The position numbers and the translations under genes are program-made. DNA of 64,000 bases, from positions 1 to 64,000 of the forward strand of contig JAEWPS010000032.1 in the NCBI GenBank assembly GCA_023460515.1, given 5' to 3'. A model generated the notes under the pieces. It was not told the origin of the DNA. It did not search any database and was given only the letters and a program-made list of their open reading frames with translations. The DNA is from Bacillota bacterium (GTDB lineage Bacteria; Bacillota; Clostridia; TANB77; CAG-465). Below, in pieces: positions 55,733-64,000 of the stretch (position 1 is its first letter; every line of letters begins with the position of its first letter).

Positions 55733-57604
55733 ATGAGAATATTAAAAGATTTTAAAGTACCAAATTTTAAAATACCAAAATTTAGAATGCCAGGAATATT
55801 TAATATTGAAGAATTAAGTATTGAAAATGAAAAAGAAAAAATTAAGGATAAAAAAAATTCAAAAAATCGTTTAGTTAAAAGACATGTAACTATTCAAGAG
55901 ATGTTTATTGAATCGACTGAAAAATTTAAAGAAAATGTTTGTATACTTGAAAAATTTGATCACAAAGGAGAATATTCAGAAATTAAATATTCGAATTTTA
56001 GAGAAGATGTAGTAGGATTGGGAACAGGTATTATAGAATTGCTTGGGCTTAAAGATAAAAGAGTTATTATAATTGGTGAAAATACATATAATTGGTATGT
56101 CTCATATATGACACTTCTTTGTGGTGGTATAATTGCAGTGCCAGTAGATAAAGAACTACCAGCTAATGAAATTGAAAATATCGTTAAAAGAAGCAGAGCA
56201 TCGGCCATTATATATTCTCCTCGTAAAAAAGATGTAATTGAAAAAATTAAAAATAATTTGCAAGAAATTGAATATTTTATTGAAATGTATTCTGAAAAAG
56301 AACTATCTGGCAAAGATGTTGGATTTAATTATGTTACAAATGTCGGAAAACAGTTATACAAAAATGGAAATAATAATTTTCTTGCTGCTAAAATAGAACC
56401 AGATGAGTTTAAGGTTTTATTGTTTACTTCAGGGACAACATCTAATTCTAAGGGCGTTATGTTATGCAATAGAAATTTAGTAGATAATATATGGGGAGCA
56501 CTTTCATATGCTGAAATGGATAGTAAAGATAGATTTTTTTCTATATTACCGCTACATCACACATATGAATCCACAATTGGATTTTTAATACCTATATCTG
56601 AAGGATCTTCTATAGCAGTATGTGAAGGCTTGAAATATATTGTACAAAATCTTAAAGAAACAAAACCTACAATAATGCTAGCGGTACCTTTATTAGTTGA
56701 AACTTTATATAAAAAAATTAATGCAGGTATTAAAAAGAGTAAAAAAGAAGGTATAGTTAATTCGATGATTCATGTGACTAACGCATTGAAATCGGTAAAT
56801 ATAGATATAAAAAGAAAAGTTTTTAGTGAAATATATGATAATTTAGGTGGCAATATTAGAATTATAGTCAGTGCTGCTGCACCTATAGATGCTAAAGTTG
56901 GTAAATGGGTAGAGGATATTGGAATATTATTTTTACAAGGTTATGGTCTTACAGAAACTGCTCCAATAGCTGCACTTACACCTGAATTTAAACCTAAAGT
57001 TGGTTCAACAGGGATAGCTGTACCTTGTAGTGAAATTAAGATAAAGGATCCAGATGAAAAGGGTGAAGGAGAAATATTAATAAAAAGCACTACTTTAATG
57101 CTAGGATATTATGAAGATGAAGAAGCAACAAAAGCTTGCGTTATAGACGGGTGGTTTCATTCTGGAGACATTGGATATATGGATGAAGAGGGATATCTTT
57201 ATATAACTGGTAGATGTAAAAATGTAATAGTAACTCGCAATGGTAAAAATATATATCCTGAAGAATTAGAACTTATGCTTGCTAAAATACCTTATATTAA
57301 AGAATGTATGGTGTATGGTTTAGAAGAAGACGGTGATAAAGACGATCTAAAAATAGCTGTTAAGGTTACAGTTAATGATGAATATATAGAGCAAAATCAC
57401 AGTGTAAAACCGTCAAAAGAAGAAATATATAACATAATATGGAATGCTATAAAAAGTATAAATAGAAGTTTAACATCATATAAGGCTATTAAACATCTTG
57501 AAATTAAGGAAGATGAGTTTGAAAAAACTACAACAATGAAAATAAAAAGATTTGCTGAAATGAAAAAAGATCAAGAAAAGAAAACTGAAACTCAAAATAA
57601 ATAA
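55733..57604 (+). CDS. AMP-dependent synthetase/acyl-CoA ligase 1
   Basis: 623 residues. An N-terminal extension (1-50) has the repeat VPNFKIPKFRMPGIF, unlike its paralogue. Adenylation motifs: LLFTSGTTSNSKGVML, YGLTETAPIAA, GWFHSGDIGY, and the C-terminal Lys in FEKTTTMKIKRF. Long-chain fatty-acid-CoA ligase-like; true substrate unknown. Paralogue of the gene at 58566. Confidence 0.88.
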   Translation: MRILKDFKVPNFKIPKFRMPGIFNIEELSIENEKEKIKDKKNSKNRLVKRHVTIQEMFIESTEKFKENVCILEKFDHKGEYSEIKYSNFREDVVGLGTGIIELLGLKDKRVIIIGENTYNWYVSYMTLLCGGIIAVPVDKELPANEIENIVKRSRASAIIYSPRKKDVIEKIKNNLQEIEYFIEMYSEKELSGKDVGFNYVTNVGKQLYKNGNNNFLAAKIEPDEFKVLLFTSGTTSNSKGVMLCNRNLVDNIWGALSYAEMDSKDRFFSILPLHHTYESTIGFLIPISEGSSIAVCEGLKYIVQNLKETKPTIMLAVPLLVETLYKKINAGIKKSKKEGIVNSMIHVTNALKSVNIDIKRKVFSEIYDNLGGNIRIIVSAAAPIDAKVGKWVEDIGILFLQGYGLTETAPIAALTPEFKPKVGSTGIAVPCSEIKIKDPDEKGEGEILIKSTTLMLGYYEDEEATKACVIDGWFHSGDIGYMDEEGYLYITGRCKNVIVTRNGKNIYPEELELMLAKIPYIKECMVYGLEEDGDKDDLKIAVKVTVNDEYIEQNHSVKPSKEEIYNIIWNAIKSINRSLTSYKAIKHLEIKEDEFEKTTTMKIKRFAEMKKDQEKKTETQNK

Positions 57605-57629
57605 ATTAAAAACAACTTGCTAAAATTTG

Positions 57630-57668
57630 TTAAAACAATGCTTTTTTTAAATAAAGCATTGTTTTTTT
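57630..57668 (+). terminator. terminator after ligase 1
   Basis: AAAACAATGCTTT pairs with AAAGCATTGTTTT, T7. Confidence 0.85.
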
Positions 57669-57707
57669 ATACTAAATAGTATATAATAACTTTTGTAGGT
57701 GATAGTA

Positions 57708-58550
57708 ATGAAAAAGAAAATTATAATTATCTCGATGTCAGTGATTGCTGTATTAATAATAGTTATTTTAACTTCATATATTCTGACAAAAAATAGTGAA
57801 TTAGGTGGTAAAAAATCAGACAATGTTCAGGAACAACCATTAATTAATTCTAACAACGACGAAGAGAAGGTTGTAGAACCAAATGAATATATAGAGATAA
57901 ATAAAGATAGTCAACTGGCTAGGGAGATATATAATTTTGTACCAAAGTATCTTCAAAATACAATGGATAAGATGTCAGGAGAGTACGTATTATATTCTGC
58001 AATTTCAAGACTTGAAGAAACACAAAGTCCCACAATTGATTATATGGTAGGTGATGAGAAGATTTCCGGATATAAATATGATGATGTTTTAAAAGCCGCA
58101 AAAGAAATTTATGGAAATAGTGTTAAAATAGATAAAAAAGAGGAATACAAATTACCAATTGGTTATAGCAGTAAGGATGATGCATTCTGTAAATATGCCA
58201 TGGGTTTTGGGTCATCTGAAGAATTTCAAATAATAAAAGAGTTAAAAGAAAATGATAAGACATATAAACTTACGCTATATGCACTAAGTATTGAGTATGA
58301 TATTAACGATTTAACACATATTTTCATTTCTACTAAGAGTACATATAATTTGTATAAAAGTTCAAGTAGTGATTTAGAAGCTATAAGAAAAAGTATGAAA
58401 GAATATGTTTTGAATGGAATAGACTTAGATCCAACAAATGTAGCAAATGAGTATAAAAACAGCTTGCCATTAATAGAATATGAATTAGAGAAGCTAGATG
58501 ATAGAGGAACAAAATATTTTGTAAAAAATATTAAACTTATTTTTGATTAA
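57708..58550 (+). CDS. membrane-anchored hypothetical protein
   Basis: 280 residues with one N-terminal TM (about 5-26), a low-complexity linker (Asn/Glu/Val) and an extracellular domain of mixed alpha/beta. No lipobox and no family recognised. AGGTGA precedes the ATG. It lies between two acyl-CoA ligase-like genes on the same strand, 15 bp before the second. Confidence 0.7.
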   Translation: MKKKIIIISMSVIAVLIIVILTSYILTKNSELGGKKSDNVQEQPLINSNNDEEKVVEPNEYIEINKDSQLAREIYNFVPKYLQNTMDKMSGEYVLYSAISRLEETQSPTIDYMVGDEKISGYKYDDVLKAAKEIYGNSVKIDKKEEYKLPIGYSSKDDAFCKYAMGFGSSEEFQIIKELKENDKTYKLTLYALSIEYDINDLTHIFISTKSTYNLYKSSSSDLEAIRKSMKEYVLNGIDLDPTNVANEYKNSLPLIEYELEKLDDRGTKYFVKNIKLIFD

Positions 58551-58565
58551 TATAGGAGGATTGTT

Positions 58566-60281
58566 ATGAAAAAAATAGAGAAAATGGATACCTTAAAAGA
58601 CTTTGTACTAAAAAGATGTGATCTATATGCTGAAAAGATAGCTATAATAGAAAGAAATAAAAAAACAAATAAATTTGACGAGATAAAGTTTAAACAAATA
58701 AAAGAAGATATACTTAATTTTGGAACTTCACTACTTTTGAAGTTGAACCTAGATAATGAAAAAATCGCTGTTATAGGAGAAAATAGCTATAAATGGTTTG
58801 TTACGTATATGGCAACCGTTTGTGGAGTAGGAATTATTGTTCCTCTAGATAAAGAATTACCAGCTAATGAAGTTCTAAATCTATTAAATAGATCTCGAGC
58901 TAAATGTATTGTATATTCTAGCAAGAAAAAAGATTTGATTAATGAATTGAAAGATAAATTACCAAAAGATACAATATATATAGAAATGGATAAAGAAAAT
59001 TCGAACGAAGAATCTTATTCATTTGACGAATTGTTGATTGAAGGAAAAGAATTGATTGATACTGGATCACACGAATATATTGAGAAAAAAGTTGATCCTA
59101 ACGAGTTTAAAATTTTATTATTTACTTCTGGAACTACTTCAAACTCGAAAGGTGTTATGTTATCACATAACAATATAGCTAGTAATGTATACTCAATAGC
59201 TTATGCATATAGTGAACAAACTACATTAAGATTCTTATCTTTTTTACCAATGCACCACACATATGAATTCACAGTAACATATTTGTCCGTTTTAAGTGAA
59301 GGTGGTAGTGTAGGAATATGTGAAGGATTAAGATTTATAATGCAAAATCTATCTGATATGAAACCTGATTGTATAACATGTGTTCCACTTCTTGCGGATA
59401 ATATTAAAAAGAAAATTGAAAAAACAATAAAGAAGGAAAATAAGCAAGGTTTAGTAGATACAGTTGTTAAGGTAAGTTCATTTTTAGGTGGAGCAAAAAC
59501 TGATGTTAGAAGAAAAATATTTAAAAAGATACATGATAATTTAGGTGGTAACTTAAAATATATATTAATAGGTGCTGCACCAACTGATAAAGAAACTGTT
59601 GACGCTATGGAAGGATATGGATTTGTAATACTTCAGGGGTATGGTCTTACAGAGACTTCACCACTAGTTGCAGGTACATTAGTTAAAACAAGAAAATCTG
59701 GAACTGTTGGTGTTGCTATAAAAGACGTTGAGGTAAGAATAGATTTAAAAGAAGATGAAATAGAAAATTCTGGCGAGATAATGGTTAAGGGACCAAACGT
59801 CATGTTAGGGTATTACGAAGATGAAGAAGCGACAAAAAAAGTTCTTAAAAAAGGTTGGCTTTATACTGGAGATGTAGGATACTTTGATAATCAAGGAAAT
59901 TTAGTTATATCGGGAAGAACAAAAAATGTTATAGTTACACAAAACGGAAAAAATATATATCCTGAAGAAATAGAAAATTATATAAATAAAATACCTTATG
60001 TTTCTGAATCAATGGTTTATGGATTAGGTGAAGATCAAAATAATATAATAGTTGCAGCAAAAGTTACTTTAGATGAGGAATATATGGAAGAAACATATGC
60101 TTCTAATAGACCTTCAGATGAGCAAATACATGAACTAATATGGGAGGAAATCAAAAAGATTAATAGAAAATTAGTACCATATAAAGCGGTTAAAAATTTA
60201 GAGATAAAAAAAGATGAGTTTGAAAAGACAACTACATTAAAGATAAAAAGATTTGCTGAGATAAGCAAAGTAAAAAAATAG
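58566..60281 (+). CDS. AMP-dependent synthetase/acyl-CoA ligase 2
   Basis: 571 residues, closely similar to the ligase encoded at 55733 but without its N-terminal extension. LLFTSGTTSNSKGVML, GYGLTETSPLVAG, GWLYTGDVGYF, and FEKTTTLKIKRF. AGGAGG precedes the ATG. Probably in an operon with the preceding membrane protein. Confidence 0.88.
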   Translation: MKKIEKMDTLKDFVLKRCDLYAEKIAIIERNKKTNKFDEIKFKQIKEDILNFGTSLLLKLNLDNEKIAVIGENSYKWFVTYMATVCGVGIIVPLDKELPANEVLNLLNRSRAKCIVYSSKKKDLINELKDKLPKDTIYIEMDKENSNEESYSFDELLIEGKELIDTGSHEYIEKKVDPNEFKILLFTSGTTSNSKGVMLSHNNIASNVYSIAYAYSEQTTLRFLSFLPMHHTYEFTVTYLSVLSEGGSVGICEGLRFIMQNLSDMKPDCITCVPLLADNIKKKIEKTIKKENKQGLVDTVVKVSSFLGGAKTDVRRKIFKKIHDNLGGNLKYILIGAAPTDKETVDAMEGYGFVILQGYGLTETSPLVAGTLVKTRKSGTVGVAIKDVEVRIDLKEDEIENSGEIMVKGPNVMLGYYEDEEATKKVLKKGWLYTGDVGYFDNQGNLVISGRTKNVIVTQNGKNIYPEEIENYINKIPYVSESMVYGLGEDQNNIIVAAKVTLDEEYMEETYASNRPSDEQIHELIWEEIKKINRKLVPYKAVKNLEIKKDEFEKTTTLKIKRFAEISKVKK

Positions 60282-60292
60282 TTTGATAATAT

Positions 60293-60328
60293 AAAACATT
60301 ATGGAGCTTTCCATAGTGTTTTTTTTAT
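60293..60328 (+). terminator. terminator after ligase 2
   Basis: AAAACATTATGGA pairs with TCCATAGTGTTTT; T8 follows. Confidence 0.8.
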
Positions 60329-60530
60329 AAATAATTAAATAAATTATCAAAATCAACTAAAATGCTTGAAAACTATACATGAATGATATATACTTTATAC
60401 ATTACATTGTAATTCTACTATGCCGCAACACAGATGCATATGTAGTAATATCTAATAATGTAAAACAAAGTAGAAACAAACAATGGTTTTAAAAAAATCA
60501 TCTGTTTTTTAATTTTTTTAAATAAAAGTG
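60329..60530. other. intergenic stretch before recA
   Basis: No ORF. A weak 9-bp stem with one bulge (60415-60423 with 60436-60445) is the only structure noted. Confidence 0.45.
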
Positions 60531-60559
60531 TTGACAAACCATTTTTTACATAGTATAAT
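60531..60559 (+). promoter_or_regulatory. sigma-A promoter of recA
   Basis: TTGACA (60531-60536), 17 bp, TATAAT (60554-60559). Confidence 0.85.
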
Positions 60560-60564
60560 AATTT

Positions 60565-60578
60565 CAAACAAACGTTTT
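60565..60578 (+). promoter_or_regulatory. candidate LexA box of recA
   Basis: CAAACAAACGTTTT matches 10 of 14 positions of the Firmicutes SOS box (CGAACATATGTTTG) and covers the expected start of transcription, where LexA would block. No lexA gene is in the window. Confidence 0.5.
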
Positions 60579-60599
60579 AATATTTGTAAGGAGGAAATT

Positions 60600-61667
60600 A
60601 TGATTTCAGAGGAAAGAAAAAAAGCGCTTGACATTGCAATGGCGCAAATTGAAAAAAATTTTGGTAAAGGTTCTGTTATGAAACTTGGTGAAGTTTCAGA
60701 TGTAAACATTGACTCTATACCAAGTGGTGCACTTAGTTTAGACATTGCACTTGGCATAGGTGGATACCCAAGAGGTAGAATTATAGAAATATTTGGACCA
60801 GAATCATCTGGTAAAACAACACTTGCTTTACATGCAATCGCTGAGGCACAAAAATTAGGTGGCATAGCAGCATTTATCGATGCAGAACATGCATTAGATC
60901 CTGTATATGCAAGACAATTAGGTGTTGATGTGGATAATTTAGTTGTATCACAACCTGATACGGGTGAGCAAGCTTTAGAAATTACCGAACAATTAATACG
61001 TAGTGGAGCAGTTGATATCATAACTATAGATTCTGTTGCAGCACTTGTACCAAAAGCTGAAATTGATGGTGAAATGGGTGATAGTCATATAGGTTTACAG
61101 GCAAGACTTATGTCACAAGCTTTAAGAAAATTAACAGGAGTTATTAGTAAATCTAAAACAGTAGTTATATTTATAAATCAATTGCGTGAAAAAGTTGGTA
61201 TTATGTTTGGAAATCCAGAAACCACACCAGGTGGTAGAGCGCTTAAGTTTTACTCATCTGTTAGATTAGATATAAGAAAACAAGAGGCAATAAAAACTAA
61301 TGGAGAAGTTACTGGTAGTAGAACTAAAGTAAAAGTAGTGAAAAATAAAGTTGCACCTCCTTTTAGAGAAGCTGAATTTGATATTATCTATGGACATGGT
61401 ATATCAAATGAAGGTTGTATTTTAGATTTAGCTGCATCACTAGATATTGTTAATAAGAGCGGAGCTTGGTTTGCTTATAATGGAGAAAAAATTGGTCAGG
61501 GAAGAGAAAATGCAAAACAATATTTATTAGATAATCCTAAAACAATGAAAGAGATTGAGAAAAAAGTCAGAGAAAATTTTGATAAAGCCTTTGAAAAGAG
61601 TATGGGTGAAATACCAGAAGTAGGTTTAATTGACGAAGATGAAAATTTGGAAGAAATAAGTGAATAA
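60600..61667 (+). CDS. recA: recombinase RecA
   Basis: 355 residues. Walker A GPESSGKT (66-73), Walker B in [10 protein letters not shown], and [24 protein letters not shown] containing L2. Catalyses strand exchange and drives LexA cleavage. AGGAGG precedes the ATG. recX follows with two bases between. Confidence 0.97.
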   Translation: MISEERKKALDIAMAQIEKNFGKGSVMKLGEVSDVNIDSIPSGALSLDIALGIGGYPRGRIIEIFGPESSGKTTLALHAIAEAQKLGGIAAFIDAEHALDPVYARQLGVDVDNLVVSQPDTGEQALEITEQLIRSGAVDIITIDSVAALVPKAEIDGEMGDSHIGLQARLMSQALRKLTGVISKSKTVVIFINQLREKVGIMFGNPETTPGGRALKFYSSVRLDIRKQEAIKTNGEVTGSRTKVKVVKNKVAPPFREAEFDIIYGHGISNEGCILDLAASLDIVNKSGAWFAYNGEKIGQGRENAKQYLLDNPKTMKEIEKKVRENFDKAFEKSMGEIPEVGLIDEDENLEEISE

Positions 61668-61669
61668 TA

Positions 61670-62074
61670 ATGGAGTTTGAAGAAGCTAAATTTAAAGCTA
61701 TAAAATATTTAGGAATATCCAAAAAAACTGAATATGAAGTGAAAATGAAACTTAAAAGATTAAATACAGACGAAAAAATTATAGATAGGGTAATACGATA
61801 TTTGATAGAAATTAATTATATTAATGATCTAGATTATGTTGATTCTTTTATAAGACAAAATGAGAAAATGTTAAAGTATTCTATTTGTGAAATTTCTGAA
61901 AAATTGAAAGTTAAAGGAGTAAATTCCGATTTAATTGAAGATAGATTAAACAATTTGTATTTTGAAAATTATGAGAATATTGTAATTGAAAAAATTATTA
62001 ATTCCAAATCAAAAAATATGGATAAAGAAAAAATTAATCAATATTTATTTAGAAGAGGTTTCAAAAAAATATAA
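61670..62074 (+). CDS. recX: RecA regulator RecX
   Basis: 134 residues of three-helix repeats (IKYLGISKKTEYEVKMKL, VIRYLIEINYINDLDYVDSF). Short for the family. Its ATG is two bases after the recA stop without a ribosome site of its own, so translation is coupled. Modulates RecA filaments. Confidence 0.85.
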   Translation: MEFEEAKFKAIKYLGISKKTEYEVKMKLKRLNTDEKIIDRVIRYLIEINYINDLDYVDSFIRQNEKMLKYSICEISEKLKVKGVNSDLIEDRLNNLYFENYENIVIEKIINSKSKNMDKEKINQYLFRRGFKKI

Positions 62075-62092
62075 AGATAAGGAGAATGAATT

Positions 62093-62818
62093 ATGTCTAA
62101 CACACCAACTGTTCACAATAGTGCAAATTATGGAGATATAGCAAAAATTGTTTTGATGCCAGGTGACCCATTACGCGCTAAATTTATTGCAGAAAATTAC
62201 CTTGAAAATGTTGTATGTTTTAATGAGCTCAGAGGAATGTTAGGCTTTACAGGAATATATAAGGGTAAGAAAGTTTCTGTTATGGGTAGTGGTATGGGTA
62301 TGCCAAGTATTGGTATATATTCATATGAATTATTTAAGTTTTACGATGTTGAAAAAATAATTAGAATCGGTTCTTGTGGAGGATATTCTGAAGATTTAGA
62401 ACTATTGGATACGATTCTTGTAGATAATGCATACAGCGAAAGTACTTTTGCTTTAACATTTAATAGTTGTAAGGAGAATTTGTTATCTGGATCAAAAGAA
62501 TTAACTGATACACTTTCAAACGTTGCAGAGAGGTTAAATATTAAAGTTAAGAGAGGTACTGTTTTAACTAGCGACGGTTTTGATTATTATATTGATGTAA
62601 AATCTTTACTAGGTAGGATTCCAAAAGGAATAAACTGTATAGGGGCTGAAATGGAATGCTTTGGATTATTTCATGTAGCTAACTCATTAAATAAAGAAGC
62701 AGCTTGTCTTTTATCTGTTGTAGATTCACATACAAAGAAAACACTAGTCTCTCCTAAAGATAGAGAAAAGTCGCTAAAGAATATGATAGAGATTGCTCTA
62801 GAATCGGTTTTGGAGTAA
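62093..62818 (+). CDS. deoD: purine-nucleoside phosphorylase DeoD-type
   Basis: 241 residues. PTVHNSANYGDIAKIVLMPGDPLRAKFIA, then GSGMGMPSIGIY, RIGSCGG and AEMECFGLF match hexameric PNP. Cleaves purine nucleosides with phosphate. AAGGAG precedes the ATG. Confidence 0.94.
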   Translation: MSNTPTVHNSANYGDIAKIVLMPGDPLRAKFIAENYLENVVCFNELRGMLGFTGIYKGKKVSVMGSGMGMPSIGIYSYELFKFYDVEKIIRIGSCGGYSEDLELLDTILVDNAYSESTFALTFNSCKENLLSGSKELTDTLSNVAERLNIKVKRGTVLTSDGFDYYIDVKSLLGRIPKGINCIGAEMECFGLFHVANSLNKEAACLLSVVDSHTKKTLVSPKDREKSLKNMIEIALESVLE

Positions 62819-62833
62819 TTAAAGGGAATTGAT

Positions 62834-63628
62834 ATGAAAGAAAAAATTTTAAATAATAATGATGAATATAAATTGGTTATAGATAATTTTGAGGGTCCTT
62901 TAGATTTGCTTTTATTTCTTATTTCTAAGAATAAAATGAATATATTTGATATTTCTCTTAGCGATTTAACAGATAAATATATTGATTATCTTAATGAGAT
63001 GTCTAATTTGAATCTTGATATAGCAAGTAGTTTTGTTGTTATGGCATCTACATTATTAGATATAAAAGCTAGAAAGCTTCTTCCAGAACTTGAAGAAAAG
63101 TTAGAAAATGAGCTAACAGAAGAAGATATTATATCAAGAATAATTGAATATAAAAAATATAAAGAAATTAGTAATACAATAGCTAATATGTATATATCTA
63201 ATTTTGGAACGTTTGATAAACCTATGGAGAAAATTAAATTTGCCAAGACAATTCAGTATACTGGTGAGAAATTCGAAAAAGAAGAATTTTTTGATATTTA
63301 TAATGAAATAGTGAGTAGGAACATTAATAAAATGAACGCAAACGCAAAAGAGATTGAAAGATTAACCTTATATGAGAAAGTTACTGTAAAAGATAAGGCT
63401 AAACAGATAATATCATATTTAGAAAAAAATGATTGCCTTGTATTTAATAAGGTTTTTAATACAGAAGAAATAGATAATTTAGAGGTTGTTACAGCCTTTT
63501 TAGGTACTTTAGAGTTAACGAAGTTAAAACAAATATATGTTGAACAGAAAAAACAATTTTCTGATATATTTATTAAAAGAAATAATGATGTAAAAGTAGA
63601 ATATGATTTATCTAGAATAGCAGAATAA
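62834..63628 (+). CDS. scpA: segregation and condensation protein A
   Basis: 264 residues, the kleisin of SMC-ScpAB. NFEGPLDLLLFLISKNKMNIFD starts the SMC-head-binding region, followed by ASTLLDIKARKLLP. AAAGGGAA is the likely ribosome site. scpB would be expected next but is not seen before the terminator. Confidence 0.92.
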   Translation: MKEKILNNNDEYKLVIDNFEGPLDLLLFLISKNKMNIFDISLSDLTDKYIDYLNEMSNLNLDIASSFVVMASTLLDIKARKLLPELEEKLENELTEEDIISRIIEYKKYKEISNTIANMYISNFGTFDKPMEKIKFAKTIQYTGEKFEKEEFFDIYNEIVSRNINKMNANAKEIERLTLYEKVTVKDKAKQIISYLEKNDCLVFNKVFNTEEIDNLEVVTAFLGTLELTKLKQIYVEQKKQFSDIFIKRNNDVKVEYDLSRIAE

Positions 63629-63635
63629 TTAGACA

Positions 63636-63680
63636 AAACACAAAATTTAAGCAATAAAGTTTGAATTTTGTGTTTTTTTA
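63636..63680 (+). terminator. terminator after scpA
   Basis: AACACAAAATT pairs with AATTTTGTGTTT; T7. Separates scpA from the partial gene. Confidence 0.75.
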
Positions 63681-63752
63681 TGATTTTTAAGTTATGCTAT
63701 TGAAAAAAAAAACTTTTTATGATACTATATAATCGATAAGGGAGAGATAATT

Positions 63753-64000
63753 ATGACTGATAAAAAAACAATATTAATTTTGATTTTAATAGCATCTTTG
63801 GTAGCAATACTGGTTGGTGTTTTAATATTTATTTATAGTGGACCAAAAGATACTGGTAAAACTAATAATCAAATTGAACAAAACAATTTATATTTTGTTA
63901 CTGAGGAAGTAGGAGTTGGGTATGGAATTAGTAAAACTGATGGGTCTGTATTACTGAAACCAGAATATTCGCAACTAGCAAGAGTTGACAATTCTGTTTA
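63753..64000 (+). CDS. membrane-anchored WG-repeat-like protein (partial)
   Basis: Cut by the right edge; 82 codons visible. N-terminal TM (about 5-27), linker, then GVGYGISKTDGSVLLKPEYS, which fits a WG-type repeat (xYGxIdxxGxxxixPxYd). GGGAGAG precedes the ATG. The full size and function are unknown. Confidence 0.6.
   Translation, partial: MTDKKTILILILIASLVAILVGVLIFIYSGPKDTGKTNNQIEQNNLYFVTEEVGVGYGISKTDGSVLLKPEYSQLARVDNSV

Noticed and set aside
60412..60450. Hairpin before recA considered as a riboswitch
   Set aside because: It lies upstream of the recA promoter, so it is not in the recA transcript, and no aptamer consensus was recognised.

Overview
The window is chromosomal DNA from a very AT-rich, spore-forming, Gram-positive anaerobe of the Clostridia type. 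Signs of this are the spoIIGA-sigE-sigG cluster, spo0A, a Spo0E-like gene, yabG, AT-rich codon usage, anaerobic (class III) ribonucleotide reductase, TTG/GTG starts with strong AGGAGG sites, and canonical TTGACA-N17-TATAAT promoters. Species cannot be named from this sequence. No prophage, IS element or CRISPR array was seen.

The organising feature is the replication origin at about 16.6-18.5 kb. Left of it every gene reads on the minus strand and right of it most read on the plus strand, so genes are co-oriented with the two forks. The origin is bipartite. A large DnaA-box cluster with a TAG-repeat (DnaA-trio) and an AT-rich unwinding region lies between dnaA and dnaN. A smaller box cluster lies upstream of dnaA and carries a perfect Spo0A box beside a DnaA box.

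Left arm, minus strand, moving away from the origin: dnaA, dnaN, recF, gyrB; the infC-rpmI-rplT operon with an attenuator leader and a non-AUG infC start; efp; miaB; an M23/M50 pair in the SpoIVFA/SpoIVFB arrangement; ftsA, ftsZ; spoIIGA, sigE, sigG; murF; a YlmC/YmxH gene; then tandem promoters firing off the left edge, probably into an rRNA operon.

Right arm: rpmH-rnpA-yidD-yidC-khpB-mnmE-mnmG-rsmG-parA-parB, two tRNA-Ser genes, and then metabolic and envelope genes (GDPD, DUF3048, ZIP transporter, LMW-PTP, RpiB, a WecA/TagO-type transferase, YqeY, a paired M16 peptidase system, catalase). The nrdD-nrdG-nrdR operon with an NrdR box follows. The 41.3-46 kb segment concentrates sporulation control: Spo0E-like protein, three small unknown proteins, YabG, Spo0A and, convergent with spo0A, a large structured RNA (about 600 nt) followed by a four-TM protein. 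I read these last two as OLE RNA and OapA. Beyond lie a secreted nuclease, a capsule tyrosine-kinase module (Wzz/kinase/PHP phosphatase), cardiolipin synthase, a tandem degenerate GGDEF protein, peroxiredoxin, a TcdA-like E1 enzyme, two acyl-CoA synthetase-like enzymes flanking a membrane protein, recA-recX, deoD, scpA, and the start of a WG-repeat-like protein cut by the right edge.

The most notable item is the OLE RNA-OapA module next to spo0A. Next come the Spo0A box within oriC, the tandem degenerate GGDEF protein, a 27-bp-arm palindrome upstream of the GDPD gene, and two genes whose Shine-Dalgarno sequence sits inside a terminator-like hairpin.
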